A stretch of 64,000 bases of DNA, from positions 310,001 through 374,000 of the forward strand of contig NZ_BBRA01000001.1 in the NCBI RefSeq assembly GCF_000975035.1, read 5' to 3'. How positions within the stretch are numbered: the stretch's first letter is position 1; each line of letters begins with the position of its first letter. This document shows, piece by piece, positions 41,475 to 49,463 of the stretch. The position numbers and the translations under genes were made by a program. The notes under the pieces are model-generated. The model did no database searches. It was not told the DNA's origin and was given only the letters and a program-made list of their open reading frames with translations. Origin of the DNA: Demequina flava. Lineage in GTDB: Bacteria; Actinomycetota; Actinomycetes; Actinomycetales; Demequinaceae.

Positions 41475-42424
41475 ACTTCAGCGAATTCTTTAACGAGTAC
41501 TTCAACGTAGGCGACTGGATCGCGTCATTCTTTGACTGGCTGGACGACACGTTCGGCGCTTTCTTCGACTGGCTAGCCGACGCCATCGACGTGGTCTTCG
41601 ACGGCCTGGACTGGCTGTTCGCCACTCCTGCCGCATGGATCATCATGGTGATCGTGGGTGTCTTTGCGCTGCTCGCCCGCGGATGGAAGTTTGCGACCGG
41701 GGCCGTCCTGGGCCTGGTCTTCATCTTTGGTGTTAACCAGTGGGAAAACGCCGTCGACACGCTCGTCCTCGTGATCATCGCCGCCGCTCTCGCGATCGCG
41801 GTTGCTATTCCCTTGGGAATTTGGGCCGCTCGGAATGACAAAGTGTCGCGAGTGGTTAAGCCCACGATGGACTTCCTGCAGACCCTACCCGCCTTTGTTT
41901 ATTTGGTGCCTGCGTTGGCACTGTTCGGCATTGGCGTGACCCCCGGAATCATCGCCACGTTCATCTTCTCCCTTGCACCCGGAGTCCGACTCACTGAGCT
42001 CGGAATCCGTGGGGTCGACAAGGAAGTGGTTGAGGCTGGACAGGCCTTTGGCGCCACCCCGCGTCGCATCCTGCGCCAGATTCAGATCCCCCTGGCGATG
42101 CCATCGATCATGGCCGGCATCAACCAGGTCATCATGCTGTCACTGTCGATGGTCGTCATCGCAGGTATGGTCGGCGCGGGCGGACTGGGTGGCGACGTCA
42201 CCCAGGCGATTACCTCGCTCAACGTTGGTCTCGGCTTCGAAGCCGGCCTCTCCGTCGTGGTTCTCGCGATCCTTCTGGACCGCTTCACCGCATCGTTCGG
42301 CAAGGGCCAGGGCCTGTACGGCCAGATTGCACGCAAGCGCCACGCCAAGCGTGAGGCTGCCGAGCAGGCTCGTATCGATGCACAGCAACTCGAAACGGCG
42401 GGACCCCGCCGCGCGGGTATCTGA
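41471..42424 (+). CDS. proW: Glycine betaine/proline ABC transporter permease
   Basis: A 317-residue inner membrane permease. The first 60 residues are amphipathic and Phe/Asp/Trp-rich, with a repeated (F/D)WL(A/D)D pattern, as in other OpuA/ProW proteins. The BPD_transp_1 domain follows with six helices and the EAA loop ELGIRGVDKEVVEAGQAFGATP (about 177-198). The GTG start overlaps the proV stop. A His/Lys/Arg-rich tail ends the protein. It pairs with proV and the lipoprotein that follows. Confidence 0.94.
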   Translation: MNFSEFFNEYFNVGDWIASFFDWLDDTFGAFFDWLADAIDVVFDGLDWLFATPAAWIIMVIVGVFALLARGWKFATGAVLGLVFIFGVNQWENAVDTLVLVIIAAALAIAVAIPLGIWAARNDKVSRVVKPTMDFLQTLPAFVYLVPALALFGIGVTPGIIATFIFSLAPGVRLTELGIRGVDKEVVEAGQAFGATPRRILRQIQIPLAMPSIMAGINQVIMLSLSMVVIAGMVGAGGLGGDVTQAITSLNVGLGFEAGLSVVVLAILLDRFTASFGKGQGLYGQIARKRHAKREAAEQARIDAQQLETAGPRRAGI

Positions 42425-42578
42425 TCTAACTGTCCACCTGAACCCAGGCATCGGCCCTCGCGCCGTTGCCCTTACGCAAGACTTCGCGGTCCTCACGGAC
42501 TGCGGGCGCCTCGCCCGACAAGCACGGCGAGACGCTTCCACGGCACCCGGAAATCCCTGTGCCGAGAAAGGAAGAAAA
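42425..42578. other. proW-proX spacer
   Basis: A 154-bp gap inside the operon with one recurrent motif on the minus strand (42448-42456, extended GAGGGCCGATGCCTGGGTT). No internal promoter is evident. The gap may adjust expression of the binding protein. Confidence 0.4.
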
Positions 42579-43502
42579 ATGTTGAAGCGCACTGGAACCG
42601 CATTCGCGGTCACCGCTGCTGCGGGCCTCGTGCTCGCTGGTTGCTCGTCCTCGGACGACACCACCGACGAGAACACCGCTGGCGCCACTGACGACAGCTC
42701 GATGGAGGCCATGGCCGGCGGCGAAATCACGCTGGCCGCATTCAACGGCTGGGACGAGTCCATCGCGACCTCGCTTCTGTGGCAGAACATCCTGAACGAA
42801 AAGGGCTACGAGGCTTCGGTCGAATACGCCGACGCCGCCGTGGGCTTCCAGGGCATCGCCGATGGCGACTACGACGTCCTCACCGACGTGTGGCTGCCGC
42901 TCACCCACGCCTCGTACATCGAGGAGTTCGGTGACGACATGGAAGAGGTTGGCGCATGGTTCGACCAGGCCAAGCTCACCGTCGCTGTGAACGCTGACGC
43001 TCCCATCGACTCGCTCGCCGAGCTGGGTGCTGCTGCTGACGAGTTCGACAACCGCATCGTCGGTATCGAGCCCGGTGCCGGTCTGACCGCCACCATGCAG
43101 GACGCCACCATCCCCACGTACGACGGTCTGTCGGACATGGAGTTCATCACCTCGTCGACGCCCGCGATGCTCGCTGAGCTCGACAAGGCCACCGGCGACG
43201 GTGAGAACATCGCCGTGACGCTGTGGGAGCCCCACTGGGCCTACGGCGCCTACGACCTCAAGAACCTTGAGGACCCCGAGGGCACCCTCGGTGAGGCTGA
43301 AGAGATCGTGACCTACTCGCGCACCGGTTTCGGTGAAGAGTTCCCCGAGGTCACCGAGTGGCTCGGCAACTTCACGATGGAGTCCGACCTCCTGTACAAC
43401 CTTGAGAACGCCCTCAACGCTGCCGACTCCACGGAGCACGAGCAGGTTGTGGCCGACTGGGTTGCAGAGAACCAGGAGTGGGTCGACTCGCTCACCGCGT
43501 AA
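42579..43502 (+). CDS. proX: Glycine betaine ABC transporter substrate-binding lipoprotein
   Basis: A 307-residue lipoprotein. The signal peptide ends in a LAGC lipobox, with the lipidated Cys at 22, then an acidic Ser/Thr linker. The OpuAC-type binding domain shows ITLAAFNGWDES, DVLTDVWLPLTHASY (aromatic cage region) and VTLWEPHWAYG. The open frame runs on upstream, but the ATG at 42579 follows GAAAGGAAGAA. It acts outside the membrane to deliver betaine to ProVW. A strong terminator follows. Confidence 0.94.
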   Translation: MLKRTGTAFAVTAAAGLVLAGCSSSDDTTDENTAGATDDSSMEAMAGGEITLAAFNGWDESIATSLLWQNILNEKGYEASVEYADAAVGFQGIADGDYDVLTDVWLPLTHASYIEEFGDDMEEVGAWFDQAKLTVAVNADAPIDSLAELGAAADEFDNRIVGIEPGAGLTATMQDATIPTYDGLSDMEFITSSTPAMLAELDKATGDGENIAVTLWEPHWAYGAYDLKNLEDPEGTLGEAEEIVTYSRTGFGEEFPEVTEWLGNFTMESDLLYNLENALNAADSTEHEQVVADWVAENQEWVDSLTA

Positions 43503-43536
43503 GTCTGATCCGCGTCATCTGACGCAGTAATACACA

Positions 43537-43570
43537 GCGCCGGTCATCCCGAAAGGGATGGCCGGCGCTT
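43537..43570 (+). terminator. Terminator of the proVWX operon
   Basis: GCGCCGG-T-CATCCC, loop GAAA, GGGATG-G-CCGGCGC and then TTTGC, a strong stem with a stable GNRA-type loop. Confidence 0.92.
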
Positions 43571-43575
43571 TGCTG

Positions 43576-43643
43576 TATCCCCCTACTCCCCTGGCCGTAC
43601 ATACCCGGCGGGGATCCGGCGCCGCGGCCCTCCTAGCCGTAGG
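43576..43643 (+). repeat. Copy A of the four-copy hairpin/CCTCCTGGCCGT element
   Basis: It lies right after the proX terminator. The hairpin is CCCC-TG-GCCG, loop TACATACC, CGGC-GGGG (43588-43613), then CCCTCCTAGCCGTAGG (43628-43643). It is in the same orientation relative to its upstream gene as the other copies, and inverted with respect to copies B and C across the thioesterase gene. Confidence 0.8.
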
Positions 43644-43778
43644 TTCTCGATGATGGCGAGCCAGCATCGGCCCTAGGAAAGGCACCCGGGGCGCGATGTG
43701 TCCTGTGAGGACATGAGGCTGGAATTCAGCGACTTCCGCGGACTGGTGCACTCAGAGGGTGCAAGGAGCGCCCGGTGA
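43644..43778. other. Spacer between element copy A and the thioesterase 3' end
   Basis: No gene seen. One recurrent motif on the minus strand (43664-43672). A short pair, GTCCT-GTG-AGGAC (near 43708-43720), may end the thioesterase transcript. Confidence 0.4.
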
Positions 43779-44285
43779 TCAACGCTGGCGGAACTTCACC
43801 GGCTCCTCGACGTACTCAGACCACGCATCGCGCTCCCGCTCGGTCAGGCGACGGGGCCGCTCCGAGGCGGCATCCACCAGCACAAGCGTGGTCGTCGCGC
43901 GCGCGTACACGCGCTGCTCACCATCGCTGATGGGTGAGCGCACCTCGTAGCAAATCTCGATGCTCGCTCCCCCGAGCCGCCCGATCCACAACTGGACATC
44001 CAACGGCTTGCGCACGTACGGCGCGGGCGCGAGGTATTCGATCTGCTGGCCAGCGATCAGTGTGATGGTCTCCGCGCCTGGCCCGCCCGAAATGACTGCC
44101 GTTCGGTGGCCGTCATTGGAAGCATCGTGGTGCTGACCGTCTGGGGCGTGATCTCCCGATTCATCCGCCCAGAAGGCCCGGATCCTCACTTCTTCCAGAA
44201 GGCGGAGCATCTCGGCATTGTTGACGTGCCCGTAGGCATCGATGTCGGACCAACGGAGCGTGACGGGGACGTGAATGCGACTCAT
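43779..44285 (-). CDS. Acyl-CoA thioesterase, 4HBT hotdog family
   Basis: A 168-residue single-hotdog thioesterase. RWSDIDAYGHVNNAEMLRLLEEVR is the 4HBT signature, with the catalytic Asp of DxxGHVNN. The C-terminal half holds the second set of strands (EICYEVRSPISDGEQRVYARATTTLVLVD). The open frame continues upstream through the repeat region, but ATG at 44285 begins the homologous sequence. The gene is bracketed by inverted copies of the repeated hairpin element (A on one side, B and C on the other), which is unusual and may mark an acquired cassette. Confidence 0.86.
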   Translation of the reverse strand: MSRIHVPVTLRWSDIDAYGHVNNAEMLRLLEEVRIRAFWADESGDHAPDGQHHDASNDGHRTAVISGGPGAETITLIAGQQIEYLAPAPYVRKPLDVQLWIGRLGGASIEICYEVRSPISDGEQRVYARATTTLVLVDAASERPRRLTERERDAWSEYVEEPVKFRQR

Positions 44286-44307
44286 GCGATCCACGGTACC
44301 GCCGAGA

Positions 44308-44370
44308 ACTGACGGCCAGGAGGGCCGGGGCCGCCAATCCCCGCCGAGTATGTCCGGCCAGGGGAAAAGG
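44308..44370 (-). repeat. Copy B of the four-copy hairpin/CCTCCTGGCCGT element
   Basis: On the minus strand: CCCC-TG-GCCG, loop GACATACT, CGGC-GGGG (44364-44339), then CCCTCCTGGCCGTCAG. It lies 23 bp before the thioesterase start codon and 100 bp after copy C in the same orientation. Confidence 0.8.
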
Positions 44371-44469
44371 CGGACCACGAGGGCCGGGTCCAGGCCCCCT
44401 CCGTGTGCCCACGACGAACCGGGGCCAACAACAGCAAAGACCCTCCCCCGTACGCCTCCGTCACCGGAG

Positions 44470-44536
44470 ATGTACGGCCAGGAGGGCCGATGCTGCGAAT
44501 CCCCGCCGTGTATGTACGGCCAGGGGAAAAGGAGGG
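44470..44536 (-). repeat. Copy C of the four-copy hairpin/CCTCCTGGCCGT element
   Basis: It begins at the ettA stop codon on the minus strand: CCCC-TG-GCCG, loop TACATACA, CGGC-GGGG (44526-44501), then CCCTCCTGGCCGTACAT. It also contains the GGCCGATGC motif (44485-44493) between hairpin and box, so the two repeat families overlap here. Confidence 0.8.
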
Positions 44537-46219
44537 TTAGTCGCGGGTGAGCTTTCGGTAGGTCACGCGGTGAGGACGTGCGGCGTCGGCGCCGAGGCGC
44601 TCCACCTTGTTCTCCTCGTATGCCTCGAAGTTGCCCTCGAACCAGTACCACTTGGACGGGTTCTCCTCGGTGCCTTCGTAGGCGAGGATGTGGGTGGCAA
44701 CGCGGTCCAGGAACCAGCGGTCGTGCGAGACGACCACGGCGCAACCGGGGAACTCGAGCAGGGCGTTCTCCAACGAGCCGAGTGTTTCGACGTCGAGGTC
44801 GTTAGTCGGCTCATCGAGCAGCAGGACGTTTCCGCCCTCCTTGAGCGTCAGCGCCAGGTTGAGGCGGTTGCGCTCACCACCGGATAGCACGCCAGCAGGC
44901 TTCTGCTGGTCCGGACCCTTGAACCCGAACGCCGAGATGTATGCACGCGAGGGCATCTCGACCTTGCCGACGTTGATGTAGTCCAGGCCGTCAGAGACGA
45001 CCTCCCACAGCGACTTGTCGGGGTCGATGCCGCCGCGTGACTGGTCCACGTAGGACACCTGCACGGTCTCGCCGACCTTGAGGTCACCGTCGTCGAGCGG
45101 CTCGAGACCCACGATGGTCTTGAACAGCGTGGTCTTACCCACACCGTTGGGGCCAATCACGCCGACGATGCCGTTGCGTGGCAGCGAGAACGACAGTCCG
45201 TCGATGAGGACGCGGTCGTCGAAGCCCTTCTGGAGGTCCTTGGCCTCGATGACCACGCTGCCCAGACGCGGGCCCGGGGGAATCTGGATCTCTTCGAAAT
45301 CGAGCTTCCTGGTCTTCTCCGCCTCCGCGGCCATCTCCTCATAGCGAGCCAGACGAGCCTTGGACTTGGTGCGCTTGCCCTTGGCGTTCGAGCGGACCCA
45401 CTCCAGCTCCTCCTTGAGGCGCTTGGAGAGCTTGGCGTCCTTCTTGCCCTGGACGCTCAGGCGCTCCTGCTTCTTCTCGAGGTAGGTCGAGTAGTTGCCC
45501 TCGTACGGGTACAGGCGGCCGCGGTCGACTTCACAGATCCATTCCGCGACGTGGTCGAGGAAGTAGCGGTCGTGTGTGACGGCCATGACGGCACCGGGGT
45601 ACTTCGCGAGGTGCTGCTCAAGCCACAGCACGGACTCGGCGTCCAGGTGGTTGGTGGGCTCATCGAGCAGCAGCAGGTCGGGCTTTTCCAGCAGCAACTT
45701 GCACAGCGCCACGCGGCGACGCTCACCACCGGAGAGCACCGAGACATCGGCCTCTGGCGGCGGGCAGCGCAGCGCGTCCATGGCCTGTTCAAGCTGAGCG
45801 TCGAGGTCCCATGCGTCGGCGTGGTCGAGCTCCTCCTGGAGCGTGCCCATCTCCGCCAGCAGCGCGTCGTAGTCGGCGTCGGGGTTGGCCATCTCTTCGG
45901 AGATCTGGTTGAAGCGGTCCAGCTTGCCCTTGATCTCGGCGACGCCCTCTTCGACGTTGCCCAGGACAGTCTTCTCTTCATTCAGCGGCGGCTCCTGCAA
46001 CAGGATGCCAACGCTGTAGCCGGGGCTCAGCCGCGCCTCACCGTTCGACGGCTCTTCGAGGCCTGCCATGATCTTCAGAATGGTCGACTTACCTGCACCG
46101 TTGGGGCCTACGACACCGATCTTCGCGCCCGGGTAGAACGCCATCGTGACGTCATCGAGGATGACCTTGTCGCCGTGCGCCTTGCGCGCCTTCTGCATCG
46201 TGTAGATGAACTCTGCCAC
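44537..46219 (-). CDS. ettA: Energy-dependent translational throttle protein EttA (ABC-F)
   Basis: A 560-residue soluble ABC-F ATPase that binds the ribosomal E site and links translation to ATP level. There are two ATPase domains: GPNGAGKST...LSGGERRR...LLLLDEPTNHLD and GPNGVGKTT...LSGGERNR...VLLLDEPTNDLD. The inter-domain linker is rich in Lys/Arg (KRTKSKARLARYEEM), and the arm insertion is EttA-like. No membrane domain is present. It ends at a repeated hairpin element. ssb lies upstream on the same strand behind a strong hairpin. Confidence 0.95.
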   Translation of the reverse strand: MAEFIYTMQKARKAHGDKVILDDVTMAFYPGAKIGVVGPNGAGKSTILKIMAGLEEPSNGEARLSPGYSVGILLQEPPLNEEKTVLGNVEEGVAEIKGKLDRFNQISEEMANPDADYDALLAEMGTLQEELDHADAWDLDAQLEQAMDALRCPPPEADVSVLSGGERRRVALCKLLLEKPDLLLLDEPTNHLDAESVLWLEQHLAKYPGAVMAVTHDRYFLDHVAEWICEVDRGRLYPYEGNYSTYLEKKQERLSVQGKKDAKLSKRLKEELEWVRSNAKGKRTKSKARLARYEEMAAEAEKTRKLDFEEIQIPPGPRLGSVVIEAKDLQKGFDDRVLIDGLSFSLPRNGIVGVIGPNGVGKTTLFKTIVGLEPLDDGDLKVGETVQVSYVDQSRGGIDPDKSLWEVVSDGLDYINVGKVEMPSRAYISAFGFKGPDQQKPAGVLSGGERNRLNLALTLKEGGNVLLLDEPTNDLDVETLGSLENALLEFPGCAVVVSHDRWFLDRVATHILAYEGTEENPSKWYWFEGNFEAYEENKVERLGADAARPHRVTYRKLTRD

Positions 46220-46306
46220 TGCTACTCCGTGAAGTTGTGGGGGCAGCGCCCGAAAGGCACCGCATGAATGACTGGCACCAGCCTACGCGGTCACAGCCTG
46301 CGGTGA

Positions 46307-46345
46307 GGCTCCGCACGCTACTGAGGGGAGCAAGCGTGCGGAGCC
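46307..46345 (-). terminator. 13-bp perfect hairpin between ssb and ettA
   Basis: GGCTCCGCACGCT (46307-46319) pairs fully with AGCGTGCGGAGCC (46333-46345) around a 13-nt loop. It lies 15 bp after the ssb stop on the minus strand. There is no U-run on either side, so it may be a U-less terminator or a 3' protective stem. Confidence 0.65.
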
Positions 46346-46360
46346 GGTCTCGATAAGCGG

Positions 46361-46906
46361 TCAGGAAGCGGCGAGCGCAGGCTCCTGAGCGGCTTCTTCT
46401 TCACTCGCAAAGGCCTCATCGACGTCGCTGCCATCGATCTCGGCATCAGTGCCTTCAGCAGTCGCGTCCCCACCGGCTTCGCCCTCCGGACCCGGCTCCG
46501 ACGGCTTGCCCGGCAACATCTCAATCTCCCCGTTCTCCACAATCGCCCGCTTGAAGGTAGCGATACCTCGGGAAAGGTCGTGACCAATCGCTGAGGCATT
46601 GACCTGGAGAGCGAAACGCGCGCCTCCCGACTGAGTTGCCCACTCGTCGGTTTGGAGACGGCCGGCAACAATCACGGGTTCTCCCTTGTGGACAGACTTT
46701 TCAACAAACACGGCGGCCTTGCCGCGCACACGGATGTCGAACCACTCAGTCTTCTTGTCTACCCAGCTGCCGGAATCCCGGTCGAAACGCCGCGGCGTCT
46801 GCGCCACTCGGAACGTGCACATGTCGGTCGGCTGACCGTCCTTGCGCACCACGAAGGCGGGCGTTGTGGCGACCCATCCGGTCACCGTGATCGTCAGATC
46901 GTTCAT
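46361..46906 (-). CDS. ssb: Single-stranded DNA-binding protein
   Basis: A 181-residue OB-fold protein. TITVTGWVATTPAFVVRKDGQP opens the OB domain (1-105), with DKKTEWFDIRVRGKAAVFVEKSVHKGEPVIVAGRLQTDEW typical of SSB. The C-terminal region is acidic, but the canonical DDDIPF tip is missing and the chain ends in Ala/Ser. It is therefore more likely the secondary SsbB-type protein than the replicative SSB, which normally sits between rpsF and rpsR. ATG at 46906 after GAGAGGA is preferred to the longer frame. Confidence 0.88.
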   Translation of the reverse strand: MNDLTITVTGWVATTPAFVVRKDGQPTDMCTFRVAQTPRRFDRDSGSWVDKKTEWFDIRVRGKAAVFVEKSVHKGEPVIVAGRLQTDEWATQSGGARFALQVNASAIGHDLSRGIATFKRAIVENGEIEMLPGKPSEPGPEGEAGGDATAEGTDAEIDGSDVDEAFASEEEAAQEPALAAS

Positions 46907-47035
46907 CGTGTCCTCTCGCGGCCGCACCCTGCGACCTCCCACCACACTCGGGGGATCACAGGGTGCGGACCAGACACGAGGGCCGATGCGTGGATAGAGC
47001 ACGCACCAGCCTTACCTGGGGACGAGGCTCAGTTG
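46907..47035. other. Spacer between ssb and proC
   Basis: Contains the ssb ribosome site and presumably its promoter, and one recurrent motif (46981-46989, GAGGGCCGATGCGTGG). No gene seen. Confidence 0.4.
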
Positions 47036-47866
47036 TTATTCACCGAGCTCGATGTTGCGGCGGCGCGCGGCATTGAGCGCGTCGCCGACAGTTCTGAAGA
47101 GATCGCGCTCATCGAAAACCGCTACAGCGGCAGCCGTTGAACCACCAGGACTGGTGACCTGCTGCCGCAAGGTCTCAGGAAGCTCTCCGGCTTCCTCCAT
47201 GTACGCGACGGCGCCGGAGAACATGGCAGGAACGATGCGGGAGGCCTGGTCGTAATCGGCCCCCATCGAAATCGCTGCCTCACGCAACGCCTGCGCGAAG
47301 TAGAACACGTAGGCCGGTCCCGACCCGGTGACCGCAGTGAACGCGTCGATGAGGTGCTCATCAATACGTTCAACGACACCGGTGGGTGCCAACACAGCCT
47401 CAGCATCGGCCAAAGCATCGTCGTTCCCGGGCAACGCGCACACCAGCGTGGTGCCGCGTCCGATGGCTGTCGGCGTATTGGGCATGGTGCGCACCAACCG
47501 CGCGGTGTCAGGCAACACGGCATCCATCGCATCGAGGCGCGTGCCTGCCGCGACCGACAGCACCAAGGCACCGGGCTGCAGTGCAGGCGCGATCTCCGCG
47601 GCGAGGTCCACGATGCCCTTGGGCTTGACGCCAAGGATCACGACATCGGCGCCATCCACGGCCCACAGGTTGGCCTCAGGATCCGCCGACACCGCACGGT
47701 GCTCGGCAGCCGCGCCATCCGCTACCCACTCGGGAACGGACGAGCCCGTCGTCACGCGCATACGGCGATACGGCGCTGTGGACAGGAGCCGACGCGCAAT
47801 CGCGCCAGCCATGTTGCCGCCACCAAGAACAGCGATCGACGCTTCGTTCATCGCCGTAGACGTCAT
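47036..47866 (-). CDS. proC: Pyrroline-5-carboxylate reductase
   Basis: A 276-residue NAD(P)H enzyme making proline from pyrroline-5-carboxylate. The Rossmann loop VLGGGNMAGAIARRL is near the start, RTMPNTPTAIGRG lies in the middle, and the C-terminal ProC signature GSGPAYVFYFAQALREAAISMG and QQVTSPGGSTAAAV are intact. The ATG overlaps the livF stop (ATGA), so it is translated as the last gene of the amino-acid importer operon. This is an uncommon placement for proC. Confidence 0.95.
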   Translation of the reverse strand: MTSTAMNEASIAVLGGGNMAGAIARRLLSTAPYRRMRVTTGSSVPEWVADGAAAEHRAVSADPEANLWAVDGADVVILGVKPKGIVDLAAEIAPALQPGALVLSVAAGTRLDAMDAVLPDTARLVRTMPNTPTAIGRGTTLVCALPGNDDALADAEAVLAPTGVVERIDEHLIDAFTAVTGSGPAYVFYFAQALREAAISMGADYDQASRIVPAMFSGAVAYMEEAGELPETLRQQVTSPGGSTAAAVAVFDERDLFRTVGDALNAARRRNIELGE

Positions 47867-48639
47867 GAAGTCTCCTCCTGTGCACCGGGTTCGGCGCCAG
47901 AGTTTTCCACGCCCAAGTCCCCAAGGTACAGGGACACCACCTTGGGGTCATGCAACAAGTCCTCGCCACTGCCCTCATGCGCATCGGTGCCCTGGTCGAG
48001 CACGTACGCGCGGTCACAGATCTGAAGGCAGCGGCGAGCGTTCTGCTCAACGATGACCACGCAGACGCCCGCTGAGCGGATGTCGTGGATGCGCAGGAAG
48101 GCCTCGTCCTGACGGGCGGGTGACAGCCCAGCGGACGGCTCATCGAGCAGCAACACTGATGGCTCACTCATGAGCGCACGGCCCATGGCCGCAATCTGCC
48201 GCTCACCACCGGACAGCGAACCTGCCCGGGCGTTGAGCATCGGCTTCAACTCCGGAAGAATGCCGAGCACCTTATCGATGCGCTCGCCGAACAGGTTGCG
48301 CTGAAGGTGAGTTCCCAGTTGGAGGTTCTCACGGACGGTCATGGGGCCAAAGACGTTGTCCGACTGCGGAACAAACGCCATACCGGAAGCCACCAGTTTG
48401 TCGGCGGCCCGGTTGGTGACGTCTTCGCCCGACAACTTGACGGTTCCAGAACGCACCGGCACCAGGCCGAAGATGGCCTTGAGGAGCGTCGACTTTCCGG
48501 CTCCGTTGGGGCCAATGATGCCCACAAGCTCGCCGTCGTCGGCGTGAATGGAGCACTCACGGACGATGTCGATCTCGGGCAGATAGCCCGCGACCATGTC
48601 GGTGACGTCGAGGTGCGGAGTCTTGGTGCTGTCGCTCAT
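47863..48639 (-). CDS. livF: Branched-chain amino acid ABC transporter ATP-binding protein
   Basis: A 258-residue ATPase: Walker A GIIGPNGAGKST, signature SLSGGERQIAAMGRALM, Walker B VLLLDEPSAGLSP. LivF-type layout (short, ending soon after the H-loop). It overlaps livG by 4 bp and proC by 4 bp. It energises the LivHM permease with LivG. Confidence 0.93.
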   Translation of the reverse strand: MSDSTKTPHLDVTDMVAGYLPEIDIVRECSIHADDGELVGIIGPNGAGKSTLLKAIFGLVPVRSGTVKLSGEDVTNRAADKLVASGMAFVPQSDNVFGPMTVRENLQLGTHLQRNLFGERIDKVLGILPELKPMLNARAGSLSGGERQIAAMGRALMSEPSVLLLDEPSAGLSPARQDEAFLRIHDIRSAGVCVVIVEQNARRCLQICDRAYVLDQGTDAHEGSGEDLLHDPKVVSLYLGDLGVENSGAEPGAQEETS

Positions 48640-49463
48640 GCTCGACCAGCCTCTCGTTCGCGAATGATGGCACGCAGGTCCACGTCGTGGTGCGCGCCCA
48701 GGTAGGCATCGATCACGGCAGGGTTTGCCAGCGTAGGACCGGACTCGCCCTCGGCGACCACGCGCCCCTCCGCCATCACGACAACCCAGTCCGAGATTTC
48801 TTTCACGACGTGCATGTCGTGCTCCACGAACAGGATGGACAGGCCCTCGTCACGGAGGTCCGTGATGTGACTCAGGAGCGACTGCACCAGCGCGGGGTTC
48901 ACGCCGGCCATCGGCTCGTCGAGCATCAGCAGCTTGGGCTGGGTCATGAGCGCACGGGCCATTTCGAGAAGCTTGCGCTGGCCGCCGGACAGGCTCGCTG
49001 CGTGGTCGTCGGCCTTGGTATCGAGCTTGAAGCGCTTGAGGAGACCCCAGGCGCGCTCGGTCGCCTCGTCGTAGTCGGCCTTCCACAGCGGCTTGAACAG
49101 CGAACGGGAGAACTTCTCCCCCGACTGACGCGCGCCCAGCAGCATGTTCTCCATGACGGTCAGGCGGCCCAGCACTCGCGTGAGTTGGAAGGTACGCACC
49201 ATGCCGCGGCGGGCCACACGGTGGCGGTCCACGTTCTGCATGGGTTCGCCGTCGAATGACCACTTTCCAGCGTTGGCGGAGTCAAAGCCCGTGAGGCAAT
49301 TGAAGAGCGTGGTCTTGCCCGCTCCGTTGGGACCAATGAGTGCAGTGATCTGACCGCGAGGCACTTCGAGGAGTTCAACGTCAACGGCGGCCACACCGCC
49401 GAAGTGACGTTGCACACCCTCAGCCACGAGGATCGGATCAGAGGCATGCTTAACTGCGGGCAA
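48636..49463 (-). CDS. livG: Branched-chain amino acid ABC transporter ATP-binding protein
   Basis: A 275-residue ATPase: Walker A LIGPNGAGKTT, the LivG insertion FQLTRVLGRLTVMENMLLG, signature SLSGGQRKLLEMARALM, Walker B LLMLDEPMAGVNP. The start is uncertain. The open frame reaches 49487, but the box AAGGAG (in the livM coding sequence) is six bases before a TTG at 49463, which I prefer. It would overlap livM by 14 bp. Confidence 0.9.
   Translation of the reverse strand: MPAVKHASDPILVAEGVQRHFGGVAAVDVELLEVPRGQITALIGPNGAGKTTLFNCLTGFDSANAGKWSFDGEPMQNVDRHRVARRGMVRTFQLTRVLGRLTVMENMLLGARQSGEKFSRSLFKPLWKADYDEATERAWGLLKRFKLDTKADDHAASLSGGQRKLLEMARALMTQPKLLMLDEPMAGVNPALVQSLLSHITDLRDEGLSILFVEHDMHVVKEISDWVVVMAEGRVVAEGESGPTLANPAVIDAYLGAHHDVDLRAIIREREAGRA

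Noticed and set aside
41973-42578. Upstream extension of proX into proW
   Set aside because: It overlaps the permease gene in another frame; the lipoprotein signal peptide starts at 42579 behind a ribosome site.
44286-44744. Upstream extension of the thioesterase across the repeat copies
   Set aside because: The added residues are low-complexity translation of the repeats and of ettA antisense; the hotdog fold begins at 44285.
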